From JAEUMW01 sp963734295 (GTDB lineage: Bacteria; Pseudomonadota; Gammaproteobacteria; Burkholderiales; JAEUMW01): 64,000 nt of DNA. Below, piece after piece: positions 6,120 through 14,907 of the stretch. The position numbers and the translations under genes are program-made. The notes under the pieces were generated by a model. That model had not been told where the DNA came from, searched no databases, and saw only the letters and a program-made list of their open reading frames with translations. The DNA lies in NCBI GenBank assembly GCA_963734295.1, contig CAVTGS010000016.1:1-64000 (forward strand), written 5' to 3'. Numbering within the stretch: position 1 is the first letter of the stretch; the number at the start of each line of letters is the position of its first letter.

Positions 6120-7496
6120 TTAGAACGGAAGTACCGCGTCCGCTTTCGCGCCGAGGATCACGCGCCGGAAGTCGTCCTGAATGCGCTTGAGCGCCGGCTC
6201 GTCGTCCGCTTCGAAGCGAAGCACGATGACCGGTGTCGTGTTCGACGAGCGCGCGAGTCCGAAGCCATCGGCATACTCGACCCGCAGTCCGTCGACCGTG
6301 ACGATGTCCCGCGCGTCGGTGAACTTCGCGGTCTTCTGCAGCTCGTCGATCAGCGCGTAGTTCTCGCCTTCCTTCAACTGGATCTGCAGCTCGGGGGTGG
6401 AGACGGCGTCCGGCAGCGAATGCAGCGCGGCGTCGATGTCGGGCTGAGCGGAGAGGTACTCGAGCAGGCGCGCCCCGGCGTAGAGCCCGTCGTCGAAGCC
6501 GTACCAGCGCTCCTTGAAGAAGACGTGGCCGCTCATCTCGCCGGCGAGCGCTGCGCCGGTCTCGCGCATCTTCGCCTTGATGAACGAGTGTCCGGTGCGG
6601 CAGAGCACTGGCTTGCCGCCGTGGCGCTCTATCCACGGCGCGAGGTTGCGGGTGGACTTCACGTCGTAGATGATCGTCGCGCCCGGGTTGCGCGACAGCA
6701 CGTCGGCGGCGAACAGCATGAGCTGCCGATCGGGATAGATGACCGTGCCGTCCTTGGTGACGACGCCCAGGCGGTCGCCGTCACCGTCGAAGGCAAGCCC
6801 GATCTCGGCGTCGGTGGTCGCGAGCGCATGGATCAGGTCCTCGAGGTTCTCCAGCACCGACGGATCGGGGTGATGGTTGGGAAAGCTCCCGTCGACCTCG
6901 CAGAAGAGCTCGCGCACCTCGCACCCCAGGCGCCGGTAGAGATCGGGCGCGAACGCACCGGCCACGCCGTTGCCCGCATCCACAACGATCTTCATGGGTC
7001 GCGCGAGTTTCACGTCGCCGACGATGCGCGAGATGTAGGCCTCGCCGATGTCGCGCGTCTGAAGGCTGCCGGCGCCGCGACGCAGCTTGCCGGTTTCGAT
7101 GCGCGCCCGGAGCGCCTGGATCGCATCGCCCGCCAGCGTCTCGCCCGCGAGCATCATCTTGAGCCCGTTGTAGTTCGGCGGATTGTGCGAGCCGGTCACC
7201 ATGACTCCGGACTGCGTCCCGCACTCGTACGCCGCGAAATAGAGCATGGGGGTTGCAACCCGACCCACGTCGATCACGTTCGCGCCGGCGGACTGGATGC
7301 CGCGTGCCAGAGCCTCGCCGAGGGACGGGCCGGAGAGGCGACCGTCGCGGCCGATGGCGATCGTCGAAACGTCGCGGTCGAGCGCTTCGGAGCCGATGGC
7401 GTGGCCGATGGCCTGGGTGTACTCGGGAGTCAGGGTCTCGCCGACGATGCCGCGGATATCGTAGGCCTTGAATATTTCCTTCGGGGGCAGGGTCAT
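6120..7496 (-). CDS. algC: phosphomannomutase/phosphoglucomutase
   Basis: A 458-residue cytosolic alpha-D-phosphohexomutase of the AlgC/ManB class, interconverting 6- and 1-phosphates of mannose and glucose for exopolysaccharide and LPS sugar synthesis. Visible motifs are the phosphoserine loop TGSHNP (about residue 105), the metal loop DGDGDR (about 240) and the sugar-binding loop GEMSGH (about 325), plus a C-terminal phosphate-binding domain (ARSSNTTPVIVLRFEA). The ATG at 7496 is chosen because the conserved start PKEIFKAYDIRGIVGE follows at once; an in-frame extension upstream has no family similarity. It is convergent with the truncated cassette gene and divergent from the ferritin-like gene. 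Confidence 0.95.
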   Translation of the reverse strand: MTLPPKEIFKAYDIRGIVGETLTPEYTQAIGHAIGSEALDRDVSTIAIGRDGRLSGPSLGEALARGIQSAGANVIDVGRVATPMLYFAAYECGTQSGVMVTGSHNPPNYNGLKMMLAGETLAGDAIQALRARIETGKLRRGAGSLQTRDIGEAYISRIVGDVKLARPMKIVVDAGNGVAGAFAPDLYRRLGCEVRELFCEVDGSFPNHHPDPSVLENLEDLIHALATTDAEIGLAFDGDGDRLGVVTKDGTVIYPDRQLMLFAADVLSRNPGATIIYDVKSTRNLAPWIERHGGKPVLCRTGHSFIKAKMRETGAALAGEMSGHVFFKERWYGFDDGLYAGARLLEYLSAQPDIDAALHSLPDAVSTPELQIQLKEGENYALIDELQKTAKFTDARDIVTVDGLRVEYADGFGLARSSNTTPVIVLRFEADDEPALKRIQDDFRRVILGAKADAVLPF

Positions 7497-7610
7497 GGTT
7501 CGCGAGGGGTCGTTGCCGAGACGGCGATTATCCCACGGCCGCGCCGACAGGACGGCACGGGGGCCGACCGCGCTATACTTCCACGCTTTCTTATCCGGTT
7601 TGGACGCACC

Positions 7611-8367
7611 ATGCTTTCCCCCCGCGCCATTTTCGAAGAGATCCGCAGGAACGACGAGGCCTTTCGCCTGCTGGCCGGCACTGCCTCGAAGTACGAGCTG
7701 CAGGGCGTCTGGGAGAAGGAGCGTATCGCCGCCCTGACAGAATCCCGTGCTGGCTGCGAAGATCCTGCGGCACGGGGAAGACGAGACCAAGCACGGTCGG
7801 CTCTTCGCCGCATTTCTGCGCCGCCGCGGGCTGCAGCCCGCCGACGTGCCGGAGCATGCGGACTACTGCATGCTGCTGGAGCGGCAGGGCATCGGGCTTT
7901 CCCACGCGCGGCTGCACGAGGAGCGCCCGCTGTCGGACGAAGAGATCATCGTCTACCTCGCGCACAGCCGTGTCACCGAGCAGCGCGCGATGGAGCAGGT
8001 GGCGCAGATGCTCGACTGCTTCCGCAACGATCCCGAATTGAAGCGCGGCCTGGCGATGGTCGCCGACGACGAAGTGAATCATCTCTCCTTCTGTCACGAG
8101 GAGCTGTTGCGCTTCGGCGCGCTGGGCTATGGCGACTTCATCCGGCCCACGCTGAAGCGCTATGCCATGGCAGAGATCCGGACCACGCGCCAGGTCAGCC
8201 TCGCGTTCGTCGATGCCGTCGGCAAGATCCTGCGCTGGCCGGCGTGGAAGCGGGCGCTGCTCGGTTTCGGCGCGCAGGCGATCTACGTCTACGAGCGCGC
8301 GTGGGGCTGGCGGCGGATTGTGCGGCTGTCTCCGCCGGAGCGGCCTAACGCCCTCGGAGCGGAGTAG
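7611..8367 (+). CDS. ferritin-like di-iron protein, one frameshift
   Basis: A helical di-iron protein of the ferritin-like superfamily. The ATG at 7611 starts LSPRAIFEEIRRNDEAFRLL; a frame change near 7740 leads into VLAAKILRHGEDETKHGRLF. Two metal motifs are visible, EDETKH and DDEVNH with a following CHEE, consistent with a carboxylate-bridged di-iron site. The C-terminal 60 residues contain a hydrophobic, arginine-rich helix. The catalytic role is unknown; relatives are oxidases or hydroxylases. One extra base (or two missing) near acagaatcccg explains the break, and both halves are otherwise clean, so a sequence error is likely. TATACT at about 7575 is a possible -10 box. Confidence 0.7.
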
Positions 8368-8638
8368 CCAGCGGGTTAAAGTCCGAATCGCATGCCGGGT
8401 GGTCATTTTGGCGACACGGCTGCGGGATGCGCGATCGCCGCCCGCCTAAGCTTCGTCCTGCTCAGGAACGAGGTCGACTTCCAACCTAATCTCAAGCCGC
8501 GCTTGCATGGCGACATAGAATCCGTCCTTCATTCAGGCTGCTGCAGATCGCCAAAGAATGCCAATGAGACGTGGCACGACCCTTGGTCGATGCAGTTCAG
8601 CGGATCGTCACAGTGCGCATAGAACAGACAGTCCAGCC
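8368..8638 (+). other. intergenic stretch without recognised gene
   Basis: Between the ferritin-like gene and the Na/Pi cotransporter. Short open frames on both strands show no family pattern. No terminator with a clear U-tract was found. Confidence 0.4.
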
Positions 8639-10317
8639 ATGACCGAACTAGACCCCCTGACAATGACGATCGAGCTGCTCGGCGGGCTCGCGCTGTTCCT
8701 GTACGGCATGGAAAAGATGACCGACGGGTTGAAGGCAGCCGCCGGCAAGCAGATGAATGCGCTGTTGGACAAGCTGACAGGTAACCCGGTATTGGGTGCC
8801 ATCACCGGCGCCATCGTGACCGCGGTGATCCAGTCTTCCTCGGTGACCACGGTACTCGTGGTGGGTTTTGTGAGTGCCGGGCTCATGACCCTGGTGCAGT
8901 CGGTCGGGGTGATATTCGGTGCCAATGTGGGCACCACGGTGACGGCGCAGATCGTGGCGTTCAACACGACCGCCCTTGCCTATCCCCTGATCGCCATCGG
9001 GTTTGTCATGACCTTCGTTTGGAAGCAGGGCGTCGCACGCCACTATGGCGCCATGTTGATGGGGCTCGGTCTGATCTTCTATGGCATGGCGCAATGGGCG
9101 CGGCCATGTCGCCGTTGCGCGCGCACGAGGGCTTTGCCGAGCTCCTGCAATCCCTGCAGAACCCGGTCCTGGGGATGCTGGCCGGCGCGGCTTTTACTGC
9201 GCTGGTGCAATCGTCCTCGGCAACCATCGGTCTCGCGGTTGTGATGGCGACGCAGGGGCTGCTTTCGCTTCCGGCGGGTATTGCGATCCTGTTCGGGGCA
9301 AAGATCGGCACTGGGATCACGGCGGGACTCGCCGCGATCGGCAAGCCACGGGATGCCAAGCGCGCAGCCGCCGTGCATGTCCTGTTCAATGTCTTGGGTG
9401 CCTTGATCTGGCTACCGTTCATCCCTGCGCTCGCGGGGCTCGCCGAGCTGGTTTCGCCGGTGGCCGCGCATCCGCAGGGCGCGGAGCGGCTCGCCGAAGA
9501 GGTGCCGCGCCAGATCGCCAACGCCGCAACTATCTGGGCCACGGCCAACACGGTGATCTTCCTGCCGTTCGCCGCGTTGTTTGCAAAGATGGCCATCAAG
9601 CTGATTCCGGACCGGGCGGTTGAAGAGCGGGCAATCGTCCGCCCCAGGTATCTCGACGACGAATTGATCCGGGTGCCATCGATGGCCCTGGAGCGTGCGC
9701 GGATGGAGCTCGGGCACATGGGCGAGCTGACCGAAGCGATGCTGGCGAAGGTCAGGTCGGCCATCAAAGCCAGGGATCTCAGCGAACTGTCGCAGCAGTA
9801 TGACCAAGTCGTAGTGCTGCGCGAGGCGGTGCTCGGCTACCTGCAGCGCGTCGGACGCGGCGAGCTGAGCGACTTGGAGGCTGACGAGCATGCACGCCTG
9901 GTTGCCGCCACCGGCGACATCGAGAACCTGGGTGCGGCGATCAGCCGCGAACTGGCACCACTGGCCCAGACCCTGAAGGACGCGAATATAGCCGCTTCGC
10001 CAGAGACCGCTGAGCTGCTGGAACGGCTGTTTCAGCTGATCCAGGGGGCAGCGCATGCCGCGCTGCGGGCACTGGTGGAGGGTGACGAGCGGGCGGCGCA
10101 GACCGTGGTTGCGGAGCGCCACGCGATCCTGGAGCTGATTGCCCAGTTGCACCGACAACAGGCCGCGCGTCTCGCCCAGGACGACCCGGACCGCCTGCTC
10201 AAGCACCGCGTGCAGTTCGAGATACTCGACCAGCTGCGGCGCGTTTACAGTTTGGCTGAGCACATGGCGATCTCGGTACTGCCGCGGGGCGTTCTCGCCG
10301 GGGAACTGTTTGTATAG
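8639..10317 (+). CDS. Na+/phosphate cotransporter (NptA/PNaS family) with PhoU-like domain, one frameshift
   Basis: Inner-membrane sodium-dependent phosphate transporter. The N-terminal half has hydrophobic helices (LLGGLALFLYGMEKMTDGL) and two inverted Na/Pi-II repeats marked by QSSSVTT (about residue 65) and QSSSATIG (about 195). The C-terminal 200 residues form a helical PhoU-like cytoplasmic domain (ELGHMGELTEAML, RVYSLAEHMAISVL). The frame changes near 9093-9098: FYGMAQ continues in another frame with MGAAMSPLRAHEGF. One missing A in gcgcaatggg would explain it. The ATG at 8639 gives the usual N-terminus. No pst or pho genes are nearby. Confidence 0.85.
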
Positions 10318-10382
10318 TCTTCTGGTGACGTGACCCGGTGCCGAGCCGGTCCGGCACGGGTCCGTGTAACGCGCAATCCGGC

Positions 10383-10523
10383 TCAGATATCGCGTACGAC
10401 TTCTATCGTGCCGTCGTTGATAGCCTCGCGGAGCTGCGTCTGATCGCGTTCGGTGATGTCCGCATACCGGTCAGCGTATTCGACCATGACGTCGTCGAAG
10501 GTCTTGGCCAGCCCACCGATGAC
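10383..10523 (-). pseudogene. C-terminal tail of a DUF2252-type protein
   Basis: The minus frame ending at 10383 carries VIGGLAKTFDDVMVEYADRY and then ADITERDQTQLREAINDG, the typical C-terminal end of DUF2252 proteins. The preceding 400 or so residues of the family are absent; upstream of about 10523 the similarity stops abruptly where a STAS fragment begins on the other strand. A gene remnant, surely non-functional. Confidence 0.6.
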
Positions 10524-10722
10524 GGCCCTCGACAGCACCGGGGTCGAGGTGCTGGAACAGGCTGTGAGCGATGCACGGCAGCGTGGTCTTGTCACCGTCA
10601 TCGGCGGTGGTCACGCACGCTTCCGCAAGCGATTGACGCGCTCGACCGTGCTCGCCGGACTGCCGCGTTTAGAGACGGCCGAGATGGCGGTTGCTGCGAT
10701 CGAGACCGGGACGCCGCAGTGA
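10519..10722 (+). pseudogene. C-terminal STAS-domain fragment
   Basis: About 67 residues starting TALDSTGVEVLEQAVSDARQ and continuing LVTVIGGGHARFRKRL match the second half of a STAS domain, as at the end of SulP-type anion transporters or anti-sigma-factor antagonists. The DSTG motif is the usual phosphorylatable or nucleotide-contact loop. The transporter part is missing and no ribosome site precedes it. It abuts the DUF2252 tail head to head, so both genes lost their 5' parts at one junction. Confidence 0.55.
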
Positions 10723-10744
10723 AGGGTCGAGTCGCTGCGGCAGC

Positions 10745-11209
10745 TCAGCTCCGGCGGAGTGCCTCGACGAGACCGCGTGCCGCGTCTTCGATCATGTCGA
10801 GCACGCGCTCGAAGCCTTCCTGCGATTCGCCGTACGGATCCGGCACCTCGTCCGCATCGCCCCCTGCGGCGTAGTCGAGAAAGAGGGTGAGCTTGTGCCG
10901 ATGCTTTTCTGGGCAGTCCGCCTCCAGCATCGCCAGGTTTCCGCGGTCCATCGCGAGGATCATGTCGAAGTCCTCGAAGTCCGCCTTCTGCACCTGCCGC
11001 GCCCGCATCCCCGCCATGTCGTAACCCCGCCGCTGCGCCGCCAGGCGCGCTCTCGGGTCCGGCGGCAAGCCGACATTGAAGTCATGCGTCCCCGCGGAAT
11101 CCACCGTCGTGCGCGCCGCTAGGCCATTGCTGTCCAGCATGCTGCGGACGACGGCTTCCGCCATCGGAGAGCGACAGATGTTGCCCATGCAGACGAGCAA
11201 AATTTTCAT
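10745..11209 (-). CDS. low-molecular-weight protein-tyrosine phosphatase
   Basis: A 154-residue cytosolic phosphatase of the LMW-PTP/Wzb class. The phosphate loop is at residues 7-14 (CMGNICRS, the C-x5-R-S signature) and the general-acid loop reads PDPYGES about residue 126. The whole family length is present. In other bacteria these enzymes dephosphorylate tyrosine kinases of exopolysaccharide export or arsenate-like substrates; no kinase or polysaccharide cluster is adjacent, although algC lies 3 kb away. Start ATG at 11209. Function at family level is certain. Confidence 0.92.
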   Translation of the reverse strand: MKILLVCMGNICRSPMAEAVVRSMLDSNGLAARTTVDSAGTHDFNVGLPPDPRARLAAQRRGYDMAGMRARQVQKADFEDFDMILAMDRGNLAMLEADCPEKHRHKLTLFLDYAAGGDADEVPDPYGESQEGFERVLDMIEDAARGLVEALRRS

Positions 11210-11308
11210 CTCAGACGGGCTTTCCGGTTCGGAACCGGTCGAGTGACGGCGCCGCGTGACCGCCGCCTCGATGGCGATTACAGACGCGGCGGGACGTCAA
11301 GAAAGAAC

Positions 11309-11337
11309 AAGCCCGGACGAGGTCGTTGAGCGGGCTT
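11309..11337 (-). terminator. likely terminator after the PepSY gene
   Basis: On the minus strand a stem AAGCCCG/CGGGCTT, extended by a weaker inner stem, is followed by a T-rich run (TTGTTCTTTC). It lies about 100 bases past the PepSY stop codon. Confidence 0.5.
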
Positions 11338-11433
11338 TCAAGCTGCACACCACCTGCTCGCGCGGAGGCATGAACGACCCACCGGGCACTCGAAGCATGC
11401 TGACTGACTCGTCAACGCCCGTCGCCGATTGGA

Positions 11434-11961
11434 TCATTCCTTCCCGATCTGGAAGTGCTCGGGATTCGCTTCGACGATTTTCCCCGTCGTCGCATCGACT
11501 TCCACCTTCCACTCCTTGCCGTCATTGGTCTTGATGTCGAACTCGTACGAAGCCGTGCCATCGGACTCGATCTCGTACTCGACCTCGACGATCTCACCGG
11601 GATACTTGTCGAGCGCGATCTTGCGCGCGTCGGCCTCGCTAAGCTTGGCTTTGGCTTTGAACGCCGCATCGTCGGCGCTCGCCACCTCCTGCTCGATCTC
11701 GGTGATCTTGGCGGTGTTGCCGTCGCACTCGACGTCCCAGGCCTTACCGTCCGCCCCGGCGATGTCGAACTCGTACACTGGAACGCCCTTCTCGGTCTTG
11801 GCTTCGACTTTGACGACTTCTCCCGGCTTCGCCGCCAGGGCTGCCTTGAGGCACATCTCGAAGCCCGCCTTTGGCTTGAAACTCGACGGGTCGGCGGCAT
11901 GGGCAGAGGGGAGGGCAAGGGCGCTTGCAGCGAACAACAGCGCAGGGGCGAAGGGTTGCAT
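11434..11961 (-). CDS. periplasmic protein with two PepSY domains
   Basis: A 175-residue exported protein. A signal peptide is evident (ALLFAASALALPSAHA, cleavage about residue 22). Two PepSY modules follow: about residues 35-95 (GEVVKVEAKTEKGVPVYEFD) and 105-170 (GEIVEVEYEIESDGTASYEF, then DGKEWKVEVDATTGKI). PepSY domains are known as inhibitors or small-ligand binding modules. It lies downstream of the TonB-dependent receptor in the same direction, separated by 126 bases, so it may belong to that regulon. Specific role unknown. Start ATG at 11961, with an aggagaaag ribosome site. Confidence 0.85.
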   Translation of the reverse strand: MQPFAPALLFAASALALPSAHAADPSSFKPKAGFEMCLKAALAAKPGEVVKVEAKTEKGVPVYEFDIAGADGKAWDVECDGNTAKITEIEQEVASADDAAFKAKAKLSEADARKIALDKYPGEIVEVEYEIESDGTASYEFDIKTNDGKEWKVEVDATTGKIVEANPEHFQIGKE

Positions 11962-12087
11962 GAGCTTTCTCCTGAAACAGGGGGAAACGGAAGGCTTGCG
12001 TCGCAGCCGGACGAGCCGCGACAGGGACAGTTTGGATCGGACCGGCAGATCGCGAAGAAGGTTTCTGGAACCTCTTCCGGGCGCGGG

Positions 12088-14472
12088 TCACTGGCGGGGC
12101 GGCCGCTCCAGCAGGAAACGCACGCCGACCCACGCCCCGAACGGCGCGCCGGGTGCGTAGAAGGTCTGCCGGGTCCAGTCGTCGGAATTTGTCTGGAAGA
12201 CGCCAGCGGCATTGAACGGATTCTCGGCGAGTGCGCCGCCCGAGTAGAACTTGCGGTCGAAGAGGTTGTTGATGCGGGCGAAGATCTCCCAGCGCGGATC
12301 CGGGCGCCAACGCGCGTTGAGATTAACGACCGCATAACCTCCGGCGGTGCCACTGCCGAGATACGTGCGCGTGTTGCCGAGCAGGTCCGTGACCGTGCCG
12401 GTGGTCGACTGGTTGTTCTCGTTTCCGCGTACGTACTGATCGGAAAACACCAGTACGTTGCCGCCAACCCAGAAGTCCTCGAACAGTCGATACTCGGCGA
12501 AGGCCCGTCCCTGGAGCTGAGGGATGCCAGGGATCTGATCGCCGCTTTGCACCCGGATGAGATCGTCGCCGACCCCGGTCGCCGCATCGGTGCAGAAGGG
12601 CGACGTGCCGCGGGAACTGTTGTTCTCGGAAAGCAGGCAGGCGTCAGACTGAAACGTCGCGTCGATGTAGCTGAAGTTCACGAACCAGTTCAGGCGCGGC
12701 GAGTTGCCGCTCAGGCCCATCTCCAGGCCCCGCCGACGGGTCTCGCCGTAGTTGGTGAAGTAGCCCGCGCTCGTGCTCGTTCCGACGAAGAGGATGTCGT
12801 CCTTGTTGGTCGTGCTGAAGAGCGCGATGTTCCAGTTGATGTCGCCAAGCAGGAGTCCGCGTGCGCCGAATTCCCAGGTCTGCGCCGTCACCTGCTCGAG
12901 GAACGGATCGGAAGCGAGTCCCGCCGGAAGCGTGCAGGGATTCAGGGGATCCGCGCAGCCCAGCTCGATCGGCGTCGGCACCCGGTTGCCCTGGCTCCAG
13001 CCGCCGAAGAGGTTGAGCGTCTCGAGCGGTGAGTAGGTCAGGCCCGCCGCGGGGTTGAACTTGGTGTAGGTATAGTTGCCGTCGAGGTTGGGCGGAATCG
13101 GATTGATCCGGTCCGTCGTTTCGACGTCCGAGTGGTTGTAGCGCCCCGATACCGTGAGGGCCAGGCTTTCCCACGGCCGGAAGGTGTCCGTGGCGAGCAG
13201 GCTCCAGGTCTTGGTCGATCCTGAGAGGCTGTTTTCGAGAACCGGGAAACTCGTCTGGAGAACCGAACGCGATGGGGTGAAGACGCCGAGCTGGGTGGTC
13301 TGGAAGAAGCCGCTGTTGGCCTGATCGTACGTGGCCCCGGCCTTGAACTCATTGTTCTTTCCCAGAAGCGTGAAGAGGAGCGAGCCTCCCCAGCCGCGGG
13401 TGCTGGTGTCCGTCCGGTTGTTGGCTCCCGTACTCTGATTGAATCCCAGCCCCCCATTGGCACCTTCGGCCCCGTCGAGCTCGTCGTCATCCTCGAAGTC
13501 GTCGTTGACGTCTCCGTTCAGGGTGTCGCGGACCAGGCTGCGGTAGTAGGCATTGCCGGAGACCAGCATGCTGTCCGTAAAAAAGTGGCTGCCGGTCAGA
13601 TTGGTCAGCCAGAGACTGTTCACTGTGTTGTCGGGACGGGTGAAGATGCTCTTCCAGTTCTGGTCGAGAAAGGACTGCGGCGTGAGCCCGTTGCCAGTGA
13701 GATCGCTGTGGACCCGCGTGACGGACAGGTCAACATCGGTGCCGCCCGACTCCCATCCCACCTTGCCGAAGAATTGATTGACCTGGCTTGGCGAGAAATC
13801 ACGCCAGCCGTCCTCGTCGAAGTAGTTACCGTAGAAGTAGTAGTCGATGCCGTTGTCGAAGAAGCCGCCCTGTTCGATCTGTGCGCTCTCGCGCCCGAAG
13901 GAACCGCCGTACGCCTGCATCGCCGTGCCGGGGAACGCTGCACCGGTCTTCGTCCGCAGCGCAAGCGACCCGCCGAGCGTATTCAACCCGAAGAGCGGGT
14001 TGGACCCCGGGATGACATCGACCGTCGCCAGCGCACCCGTGGGAATGAGGTCCCATTGCACGACGTCGCCGAATGGTTCGTTGATGCGTACGCCGTCCTG
14101 AAAGACGGAGAGGCCGATCGGCTCGCCGAGCAGCGGGGAGGCCGAGAAACCCCGGTAGTTGACCTGGGGCTGGTAGGGGTTGCCCTGGATGTTGTTGACG
14201 TTGACGCTCTGCGTCGTGGAATCGAGCAGGTCGGGCAGATCGAGAGGTCGCTGCCGCTCGATGTCCTTGGGAGTCAGAATCTGCACGTTGGCGGGTACTT
14301 CGTTCTTCGGCGATCCGAGTCCCGGGACGGGGGTGGTGCCGACGACATCCACCTGCGGTGCTTCGAGATTGCGGGCCTCCTCGGCGAAGGTTGTGGTCGT
14401 GAACGAGGCGCAGGCAGCAGCGGTCGCCACGGCGAGGCGGCGGAACCGGAAATGTGTGCGGGACGGACGCAT
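12088..14472 (-). CDS. TonB-dependent outer-membrane receptor
   Basis: A 794-residue outer-membrane receptor that would import a metal chelate or similar ligand with TonB energy. The signal peptide (LAVATAAACASFTTTTFA) is followed by a plug domain with NVQILTPKDIERQRPLDL, the motif QPQVNYRGFSASPLLGEP and LNTLGGSLALRTKTG, then a long beta-barrel ending GAWVGVRFLLE. The ATG at 14472 is chosen because it has a GAGGG ribosome site and gives a normal signal peptide; an upstream in-frame ATG does not. The ligand cannot be told. The gene lies in a block with a two-component system, a small membrane ORF and a PepSY protein. Confidence 0.92.
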   Translation of the reverse strand: MRPSRTHFRFRRLAVATAAACASFTTTTFAEEARNLEAPQVDVVGTTPVPGLGSPKNEVPANVQILTPKDIERQRPLDLPDLLDSTTQSVNVNNIQGNPYQPQVNYRGFSASPLLGEPIGLSVFQDGVRINEPFGDVVQWDLIPTGALATVDVIPGSNPLFGLNTLGGSLALRTKTGAAFPGTAMQAYGGSFGRESAQIEQGGFFDNGIDYYFYGNYFDEDGWRDFSPSQVNQFFGKVGWESGGTDVDLSVTRVHSDLTGNGLTPQSFLDQNWKSIFTRPDNTVNSLWLTNLTGSHFFTDSMLVSGNAYYRSLVRDTLNGDVNDDFEDDDELDGAEGANGGLGFNQSTGANNRTDTSTRGWGGSLLFTLLGKNNEFKAGATYDQANSGFFQTTQLGVFTPSRSVLQTSFPVLENSLSGSTKTWSLLATDTFRPWESLALTVSGRYNHSDVETTDRINPIPPNLDGNYTYTKFNPAAGLTYSPLETLNLFGGWSQGNRVPTPIELGCADPLNPCTLPAGLASDPFLEQVTAQTWEFGARGLLLGDINWNIALFSTTNKDDILFVGTSTSAGYFTNYGETRRRGLEMGLSGNSPRLNWFVNFSYIDATFQSDACLLSENNSSRGTSPFCTDAATGVGDDLIRVQSGDQIPGIPQLQGRAFAEYRLFEDFWVGGNVLVFSDQYVRGNENNQSTTGTVTDLLGNTRTYLGSGTAGGYAVVNLNARWRPDPRWEIFARINNLFDRKFYSGGALAENPFNAAGVFQTNSDDWTRQTFYAPGAPFGAWVGVRFLLERPPRQ

Positions 14473-14607
14473 GCAGATTCCCTCGTCTGAGTCTTTCTGG
14501 GTTCTCGGATGCTCGTCGCGATACGGTCCGCGCGTATTCTTTGGGTCGTGGGATGTAGCCATCGACCGACCCGCCGCAATCTAGCAGATGCGCCCGTCAT
14601 CGGACCC

Positions 14608-14620
14608 GGGAAAATTTCCC
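14608..14620 (-). promoter_or_regulatory. palindromic operator candidate before the TonB receptor
   Basis: GGGAAAATTTCCC, a perfect palindrome about 135 bases upstream of the receptor start. It shares 11 of 13 bases with the site at 14876-14888, which suggests a shared regulator, possibly the NarL-type protein encoded next door. Confidence 0.45.
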
Positions 14621-14642
14621 GATCGCACGGGACGATCGAACT

Positions 14643-14789
14643 TCAGACGGAGGTCGGTGGGTGCGTCGCGTGCCGGTGCCGACGATGCAGCAAGACGAAA
14701 TGTATGACTCGGACGAGCACGAGGAGGGCAATCGCGACCCCGACTGGCCCCAGCAGCATCTCGGCGACGAAGAGCAGACGCGGGTCCAC
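14643..14789 (-). CDS. small membrane protein (48 aa), unknown
   Basis: A short minus-strand frame from a GTG at 14789, preceded by CGGGAG as ribosome site. The product has one strong transmembrane stretch (MLLGPVGVAIALLVLVRVIH) followed by a basic, histidine-rich tail (LLHRRHRHATHPP). The hydrophobic segment flanked by charged ends is unlikely by chance, and palindromes in front of the frame resemble the one before the TonB receptor. No family is recognised. It sits between the response-regulator gene and the receptor gene. Coding status is an inference. Confidence 0.45.
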   Translation of the reverse strand: MDPRLLFVAEMLLGPVGVAIALLVLVRVIHFVLLHRRHRHATHPPTSV

Positions 14790-14852
14790 GGCGAGACTCC
14801 CGAGGCAGATGAGGATCGCATCACTCTAACGAACACGGGGCAACGGTTGCGC

Positions 14853-14888
14853 GGGAGAATCTCGCGGCGTCCCACGGGAAATCTTCCC
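14853..14888 (-). promoter_or_regulatory. pair of palindromic operator candidates
   Basis: GGGAAATCTTCCC (14876-14888) and GGGAGAATCTCGC (14853-14865) lie 23 bases apart, start to start (about two helical turns), upstream of the small membrane ORF. The first nearly matches the palindrome at 14608-14620. Confidence 0.45.
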
Positions 14889-14907
14889 GCGGACCACGGC
14901 GCGGACC

